This document shows, one piece after another, positions 52,045-61,000 of a stretch of DNA of 64,000 bases. This stretch comes from Paragonimus skrjabini miyazakii (Eukaryota; Platyhelminthes; Trematoda; Plagiorchiida; Troglotrematidae). Below the pieces are notes generated by a model. It was not told the DNA's origin, did not search any database, and saw only the letters and a program-made list of their open reading frames with translations. A program made the position numbers and the translations under genes. Numbering within the stretch: the first letter of the stretch is position 1; each line of letters begins with the position of its first letter. Location: assembly GCA_014338405.1 (NCBI GenBank), contig JTDE01021382.1, positions 1 through 64,000 on the forward strand, in the 5' to 3' direction.

Positions 52045-55000
52045 CACACATTTTCCCCTAAACACTCCATTGCATGCAACTCGTAGGTGTCACTGGATTT
52101 CGTCTGATTGCTCTTATAGACAAAACAAATAGAAGACATATCGCGAGATGTCATTTCATTTCACCCTCATCAGTCGCTGTTTGTAAACCCAGCAAATTTT
52201 ATTCACACAGCACATAGCAACAACAAGCGAACGAGCCAACCAAATAGTTTTGACATTTCGCGCACTAACTGATTACTCTTCGTCAGCCTACCCGATAGGG
52301 TCCTATCTGGAGAGTCTGGAGCTATCGTCTACACAGTCATCCTGATCAACGCAGTGTGTAAACCGGTCCGCCATCTGCAGGCAGTACAAAAGCTCACGTT
52401 TGATAGATGTTGTATGTAGTGAGTTGTGCTGACTAATTCATTCTATCCTGGAGCTCTTAATCTAGCAAATTTACTAATCAGTTTCATAAGAAACAGTCCT
52501 GATTCTATCACATTGTAGATGATTGAAACAGATCCCCTCATTGGTTAGGCAAGTTGGTTGAACAGCAGTGTGAACAATGATGTGTGTTCGAATTGTAAAA
52601 TGGGGGTAATCTGTGTAGTCCTGAATTTGGGTTTGTTAACTCTCATCAAGCAGGCGTGTCTGACAATTTTTTAGTGAAGAAATGATCACGTGTACACCGG
52701 AAAATTGAACTCATGGCCTGTAAGAAAATTAAACTTGATAGTCCGTGTACTATCGTTCTGGAGCTTATTAACTGATCGTCGGCTCTACCCACAGCGTGGT
52801 GCTGATGTGATCGGATAAGGTCGAAACAACGTCAACTGTTTCACTGGTGGTCGCTTATACCAACCGTCTTCAGCGCTCCGTCAAGTCCTTCTATAGTTTA
52901 GCTAGGTGCTTATTGGTTTGCCAACTAAGCAAATAAGACAGATCGATTTCGGTCCGCGAGAAAGAAACAGGCGCCACAGGTAGCAAAAGTAAAAACCGAC
53001 TTACCCTGGCAGTTCACTAACTGTACGTTTAGGGAAGCGTACTCGTTTCGGTCACGAAGGTTTCTCATTATTATCTCGTTTTGTCGAAGAAGTTCGCTTG
53101 CTATCATACCCCATTTGTTTTTAAATCACTTTTCTGTGATTGTGTTTCGTCTTCGTTCGAAGCTGTTGCTGTCCCATGTTGTCTTTGCTTAGAGAAAACG
53201 GAATCAAGCTGTCTGTATGCTGATTTGCAAAGTGGCATTTTGAACCACAGGTTTCTAGGTTTTGCTGTCCGCGTTCGGCAACCACTTTTGATAGCTATTT
53301 ACTGTGTTCTCTTCTACATATTGCCTTATTGAATACATCGGTAGTTACCCAGAAATTGTTCTTAATTTCTCGCTACTTGTATACTTATTCGCTTGTAGCC
53401 CGTGGCCCAACCTGACTGCGGCTGACTTTTGCACTTTATGGTGTCGAATGATCAGTCTGAACGTGGACTGTTGGCGCTTTCGATTGCGTGATTATCCGAA
53501 GCCGTGGCTTGAGATGACCGATCTGTTTTTGTGGGGCCATTTGGCTGGAGCAGAGCGACTTGCTGATTTCAAAGGTGACAAGAATTTTCTGTGAACCAGT
53601 TCACGTGTGTTATGCTTTATTTAAAGTCCGTTCTCTCAACAGCGAGGGCTTATATTGGTAATGTCCTCTTCATGAAACCTATTCATGTTTACTCAATTGT
53701 TTGCAAGTATTTCTTCTTCTTTGCTCAAGGTCAACACACCGTGAAGGTTATTCCGGGTAAACCTTGGCCCGAAGAATTTTTGGTTCGCAACGGTTGGCCG
53801 TTGAAGTTCTACTACGATTTAACCGCAGGTGAGCTGTCAGCATTGACACCCAAGCCATTGTTGATGGCTTTGGGGTTACTTTTACTGCTCGTCAAGGTGC
53901 AAATCAAACGTATTTGTTGTGGATCATTCAGTGTACAGTTCTGTTCTGCAGCAATTCCTTCAGGTGCTGGTGAAATTGGATGCCTTTGGGATCCAAATAT
54001 TTGCTTAGAAAGGAACATTTCTTTTGAGGTACGAGTGTATGAAAATTAAACCAAGCTGCCGATTCGATCGAGTTATGTGTGCAACATCTGTCCGTTTTTT
54101 CTTCGATGAAACATCGAGGCGATGCACTTTTCGTTTGAAAATTAACCCTTGTGATATTGGTTGGTTGCGTGTATTGTGCTTTTCGTCATCTGTCTATCGT
54201 TCAGTTGCATACCTTCCCCTTCAGATTTGAAAACCGTTCATATGTGCTACGGTTCCAATTGGGAACCAACCGTCGCTTGGCTCAGTCAGCGATGGGAGGA
54301 TGTCATCCCACGTCCACGGGACAAATCTCCACGTCTAGGCTGGTGGGACAAGGTCCGTCATTTACTTCACGGTCGTTTGTACATTGTGTCCGAGTCAATG
54401 CATTGGTACTACTCCACCAGCCTTAACCCTTACAATGCAACGGAATTTTTCACTTGGCAGTGGACTCGATCGACCGTATGCTGGGAAACCGGTGAGTTTT
54501 GTTAATCTTTGACAATCTAACAACCCATGTCTCTCATTTAACCAGGCTCTCGAATCAGTAACGATACTAGGCACGTCAGGAACTCGGATTTTTAGTGGTC
54601 TGTGTTAGACTATCTCTGGATAGTTATTTTATTTACCGTATAGTTGGCTTCAGATATTGAACAGTGTAATAAACGAGTGGCATATTTGGTTTACAGTTTA
54701 GTAGTGAAATACTAAACTAGCCGTTGACTATAAAGATCCATTACAGATACAACTGTGTTCTGTCTTCTTAATATAATTTGTTTTGTGAGTTTTTACATTG
54801 ATTACGAAAATAACATGTGCCACTTTGATTAAATCCTGCACAGAATACAGAGGTGGGAGTGTGCGACACCTTGAAACGATGTCTTTCTTGAAAGTTTGTA
54901 TTGTTGGTCAGAAATTATCCTCCTACCGGTATGCAGCGCACTCTTTTTCAGGTTCATACAAATTGAAAACGAATTGATTGTTTTAGGCAGTTTTGTAGTT

Positions 55001-58000
55001 TGTCCATAAGTTGATGAACGGTTAAAGCTAGCCAAGTGCGCTTCTCGACACTCTCAGATCTCATGAAGAATTTTGCTTTTGCAAACGTTTTGGTTTTTAA
55101 ATTAAATTCTTCTATAAGCGCGACAGTGGGATATGTTAGAGATTATTTGAAGTAGAACTCCCATTAGGACGTCCTTTTCAAAGGCGACATATTGCATGGA
55201 TGGGACATTTCTGTAGGTGAGACTTTCCTGGGAACTTTTTGCGAATTAGGGCTATGTAACCAGATCGAAAAATGTTAGAATACTGTGACGCTCGAGGGAT
55301 TGGGTATTTGAATGACTTACCTTTCAATAGTTCGAGTGTAAAGGTTTCTAGTATCCCGGATGTCTCTAACTTTGGATCAGCTGATGGTTTTAGGCCACGT
55401 GTGCTTCAGAAGTCAGTCTACATCAAGTTACTTGGTCATGTGAGGTAAGTCACAGACTTCTAGAGAGGCGCCACTTTCGTCACCAAAGGCTTTCTGATGC
55501 GGCCGACTGTAGCCCAGAGGAATCGCGAAAATTTTAGATCATGACCTTGTCACACGCTATGAAATCCTCACCGCGTATGGCCGGAAGGTGCCGTTCACTT
55601 AAGCGACAAATGCACTCCCATCAGTATCAGGAGTTAAAAACACATTCAAACATGACGGTGTGTCTCTGCGCCTGCACTCTTTAGACTGCTATTCTCTTTT
55701 AATCATGGTGTCGTGCCTACAGGCTACTAACATCAAAAGCTAGTATATTCCGGGAACTCTAGTATGCAGTACAAAGGACACCACCGTTCACAAAAATGCT
55801 CATTCGAACACAGTGGTTATCTAGATTATTATCCACTTGAGCACTATTCGCTTGAACGGTTTTTCCAGTTCCAATTATTGGTCTATGGTTTTTCATATGC
55901 AAAACTAATGGCGATTTTATCTCGATCCCGTGCATTGTAATCCCTATTATTCTGCATTCAGACTACGTTTTACTCACCGATGTTTTCAGTAGCCCGTTAC
56001 AATAGCACTGAACACCTTGTACTTTAAAACTAGAAACTAAATTTTTAACCATGACTGACAAGGGCGGCGTCAGTTCGAACCACACATGGTTGTAACTAAA
56101 ATGTGAAACTGAGGCCGAATATTTATTTCATAAAACACCAACGTTCCTAATGCATGGTGTGTGGATTGACATTTAGGCCGCTCTGTGATGTTTGCTTATA
56201 TACGCTTGTCTCTTCCAGGTCAATTTCGGCTCGAAGGAGATCTGGACATTATGTATCAAACAGCTTCCAAGTATGACGGTGTATGTCATTTGATGCATCT
56301 GCCGGGAATAGACATGAGGTGAGTTTTTGCAGTGGTTACCAAACAAACCCTAAGTAGTTTCACAGCGTTTTTACTTACTCGGTGACTGAAATGTGAAAGC
56401 AGGTTGTTTCGGCTAAGTTTGAACCAGCGACAGGAACCGCGTAGATTATGTACTTTGACAAGCGTGAAACTGGAGTCTTTTTAAACGTTAATGTGGTCGC
56501 TGTCCCATATATTCGATCAATAAATCCTGAAAGTGATTCGCTCCCAAATTCTCTTTTCGTTCGCTCATTTCTGCCTAATCGTCTAACCTGACGTTTCGGA
56601 GCCACGCAGCCGATCGTCTTTTTCAGTTGATTTGATGTAAATGAACGGATTTGTTACTTCAATTTATCATCACCTAGTAGGTGCCATCGTTATCCCCACG
56701 TTACAAGTAGGAACTGATCACAACCACAAAGCTAACACATACGTACAACCTGACTTCGACATTGTTTAGACCTAACCGGATTGTAACCAGCTCAATGTCG
56801 TTGATGAATTATCTGGTTTACCACACCTGATTATTGACATGCCATTCATTCTAATCACCCTCAACGCGAACGACACTCATAAGTCCGGTGGATTAATGTG
56901 GTTGTTCTCAGCCTGAACCATAGATGGCACGTGAGTAGGCCTCGACGATTTGTTGATTGGGCACAGCGTTGTCTGAGTGTTGTCTGAATGTTTAACTTCA
57001 TTTAAGTAGTATTTCTACTAGGTGCTACTTTCATTTCGCGCACATTTTTGTCCTTCGGATCTGTTGGCCAAGTAGTTACAAAAAACGATGTTGGTATATC
57101 TTGTAGAAAAGCTTTTGTTGGGAAATTCCAGCCATTAATTAGTAGCAGTGGACGTCATTAATTAGTTCCGGTTCCCTTGCGGACTTCTCTTGACACATAA
57201 TTGTGTGGACGTGGTTTACTTTTGCGTGTTGATCTTTTGACTCATTTGTACAGTAGTATTCATTTACGCTCTAGCGAGGTGAAAATTCTAATTCGAGTGA
57301 GTGTTGTTAAAGTTGCTTTCACTTTACAAGACTCGCAGATTAATGACAAGCAGATTAATGTTTCATTTGTCATATCTAGGTAGAACGTCTGAATTGTGAA
57401 TATTTCTGTACAGTTGTTCAAGAGAATATCTTTTCATCGCGTTTCTCACTTTTTATTTTTTTGTATATGACTTTGATCGAATTTCCCATGTGATAAAAAC
57501 CTAGTAACCGTCGTCGTGTTTCAGCTATCACTATCAAGATTGCTACTAAATATCCAGAATCATGCTAGTGATTGACAACAATGATCTCGCTACATAAAGT
57601 GATCATATTTTTGACATCTCTACCTATACAGGATACATATTGCAAATGAATTTTTTGTTTATTTTCCCTCTTAATTAAACAGCACTGTGTACATCATTCT
57701 TTTTCACAACCATCGTCGATTTAGAACTGAGGTCTGCAGAAGTAAATAAAACTTAGAGGTAACTCATAAGCAAAGGGAGTTTAAAAACTGCAGGTCTTTA
57801 ACAGATACGGAGGGTGTTCATGGTGTCAAACCATATTCACCGCTTCAAATGTCATCCGTGCAGTTACCCAACCCATTCAGTAAATTCAAACAAAATGACT
57901 GCTTGATAGAGACTTTGGTTTCGCAAGAACTTCTCACTTTTGTCCATACCCTCGTAGCCAACTACGTCTTTGTTGAAGTACTCAAAGTGGAAACAGTTCC

Positions 58001-61000
58001 TGACTCGTGACGATCGTGTCACCGCTAGCTCTTATGAGACAAACACAATCCTCCACATGAAAATCCCTTGAAACGTGACTATATCGAACTTCCATAGTCA
58101 GATAGACGCGGCCCACCTTGTTGCTAGTTCATACTGGTTATATTAACAGTGTGCTTAATACGGTTTCGGCTTATTGAACTGCTGACTGGTTCAGCTTTAT
58201 AAAGGTCTTCCTATACTCTTGAGGTGCGTCATTTCTCCAACAGTGCGTAACTTTCGAATGGTTTTCATACTGTTTTATGGGGGTTATTGATTTCCAGCTT
58301 GTTCTCCTGTGACCATTCGATCATAATATTCCATGTCATTTGTCTATCTTGATAGCATCATACTTGAGTGGTTATCACTTGGCAATCCGTTTGATCATCA
58401 CTCTGTGAGACCGTGCGACTTCGAACGATTGGCCGAGTTGGGTATTGTCGATGTAAGTTTTCGTTTTCTTGGTCACTTAGTTTCTCTTTCTTGAGTGTAG
58501 CTTCTGCTAGGTGGTGTGCGTTTCTCATCCAAGTGTGAATAGCCCCTGTTGGTTCGGGTTCCAGTCACAAAAGAAGTAGACTGGTTGCTCCATTTCATGC
58601 AGTCTGATGCATGTTGTACTTTGCACTCTTGTTCTTATGCGTCTACTGAAGTCTGCATTATTTACTAAATTCCGACGCCGATTTCCAAATTTCATTTCGT
58701 AGGTTGCAAACCCGGTTGCATAGAATGTTCTTGTTTTTGCCATAAGTGACCCATAGGGCTGATTCATGTATGTCAGTGGACGTAGTAATGCGTTTTCGTG
58801 ATCGTCGGGTTAAAAATGTGGCATACCCAAACATCCCTTTTTGGGTTGAATGACACTCGGAATCTGCACATATTGTTTCCCTACTTTTTAAGCTTCTATT
58901 CAATCACTGTATTCTTTTCGAATTACTGAAAATTTGCTTCCGATCGGTTAAGCTACATCTTCTCTGATATTTCTTTCTAGGTTTACCTGGGTTGATGTTG
59001 CTTGCCTACAGCATGCATTGCTTGATAATGGTCATTGAAGTTAGTTTGCACGCTTTGCTGATCTTGAGAGCAGTGCATATCCAACTTTTGGTAACAAAGC
59101 GCGAGATCTAGTTAAACCGCCGTCCATAAACATTCAATTCCCATTGATCGCTACTCACGGTCCCCAATGTTCATACGTCTGGGCACAATCACAGAGGCAC
59201 ACAATGCGATCTTTCACCTTAGTCGTTTTCGCCGGAGGCATTATTTAGCATCCATCTGCAGATGTTTACTGTTCTCCATCTATCTCGAACCGGATGTAAT
59301 TAAATCCACACCGCTCCTCGCCGAAGCAATTAGCTTACATGGGCACGACGCATCGTGTTGTCTGATTACGCTAGAGATCAAGCATAATTACCGCTCGTTA
59401 GTTGACAATCTGACAGATCATGCCCTTGTAGTATAACGTTGTGTTAATTGCGTCTATCTGATATCTTTTTTTACTTCCCTTTAATGATCGAGACATAGGG
59501 GTGTTCAAATTGAGCCATCCGCAATTTTAGTGAGGTGAGAACGAAGCCAGAGTTTTTCAGCACTATGTATCCTGATATTTTTTGAGACCTTTTGTATTGG
59601 AGCTTCGTACCACTAATCACTGCGCTAACTCGTCATGTCCGAACATTCTGTCGCCTCACACTGAAACTGCTGAAAATTTTCTAGTTAGATGAGGTTGACG
59701 ATGCTGATGTACATCTGACTCTGTGTTGGACACTATCAAAAAGATTAGAATAAGTTTAAAAATATGTATTAAGGTGTTCGTTTTGGTACTGTTATAGATT
59801 AGAAGAATTTGAAAATAGAGTGCAGTTAGATTAGAATATGCAAAAAGAAGTGCTACTCATCTATGGATACATGCATGGAATATGCTTACTTCAACAAACA
59901 TCGTCTTGATAACACTTGATAACACAAGTCATCGTACATCATTTCAAAACGGCTCAAACAGCCAGGCGATTGTGAGCCTCAGAATTACGTCATTAAACTA
60001 GGCATCATGTCTGCTTAAAGTCATCTACGGATTATTGTTCGTACGTATGTAGGCAGAGTGTTACACGTCGGTCCTATTCTTATACTAACAGTGTGTTGTT
60101 TACATTTCGCACGGCGTTTTTTGTTGTTACAGCTTTTGCGAATGACCTAAGAGAGCATAGTTTGGACTGAGTATGAGAATGTACCTCAGAGAGTGCGGCT
60201 AGTGATGCGATATCCTCAAAATTAGGTCACTGCAAGAGTTCTCAATGTTTGTGAGTGAGGAACGTGCATCACTTCACAGAGTATCTGAACGCCAGCCTGT
60301 GCGTTGTGGCTCAGCGATGTCGTATCAAAAACACTTTAAAACCTCTGGTCACATTTTATATGGTCATGTAGCTGCATCAGGGAACTTACAGGTTTTGGTG
60401 TTTCAAGAACTAATACTAGGAATAACGGCCGGAATAGAACGAGACCTTGGACTAAACTGCTAGCTGTACAGCGACAATCCGTAAGTTCAATATTGACTGT
60501 CGTATTGAAATAATAGGGCTTGTGGTAATTTGTGAGCCACAGTAGTAAAGACCTATTTACACCCCACGGAGAAAGTTTACCACATAATTGTGTGGCTAGT
60601 TCTGTTTATTGTTTTAGAGAAATCCACGAAGATAGCATTCACCTCCTTCCCACCGCCAGCCATTCCCTGGCCTCATGCAGATTAGTTAGATATGAAACCT
60701 CCTTTCGGAATTCATGTCAATCACCAGACAATAATGTGCGGTATGTTACACAAACCCACAGATGGTCGTCCACTATGCCTTCTGAAACCTTTGAGACAAT
60801 AAATAGTATGGCAGTTTACCCGTTGTTGACAGACTGGTTGTGATCGCTCCCCTTGAAAATAGGGAATATGGTGTATGATTTCTAGGCCCCTTGAAGCTAG
60901 TCCTGGTCCAATGAACGATTGAATAATTCATCTGCCAGCTCTTCCACGTATCTCTTCTGTATCACTGAGGAAATTAGACCAAAGTCAGTCAACTCGACAG

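Larger units (their letters stand above)
47130..53398 (+). other. Intron 18 (6.3 kb) with DNA transposon
   Basis: Apart from the transposon (48,583-51,334) and the TA microsatellite (52,001), a weak tRNA-like A/B-box pair lies at 52,545-52,595 (GGTTAGGCAAGTTGG and GTGTTCGAATTG). Confidence 0.6.

Noticed and set aside
52545..52595. Weak tRNA-like A/B box pair
   Set aside because: The boxes are degenerate and no shared tail with the SINE copies was seen.
53941..54005. Possible alternative BLTP2 exon with GCLWDPN
   Set aside because: It resembles the family's CWDP motif, but exon 21 supplies that motif (GSNWEP) with correct phase, and no suitable splice pair frames this piece.
59167..59436. 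89-codon plus-strand frame
   Set aside because: It does not match the family segment expected between exons 23 and 24, which join directly in phase.
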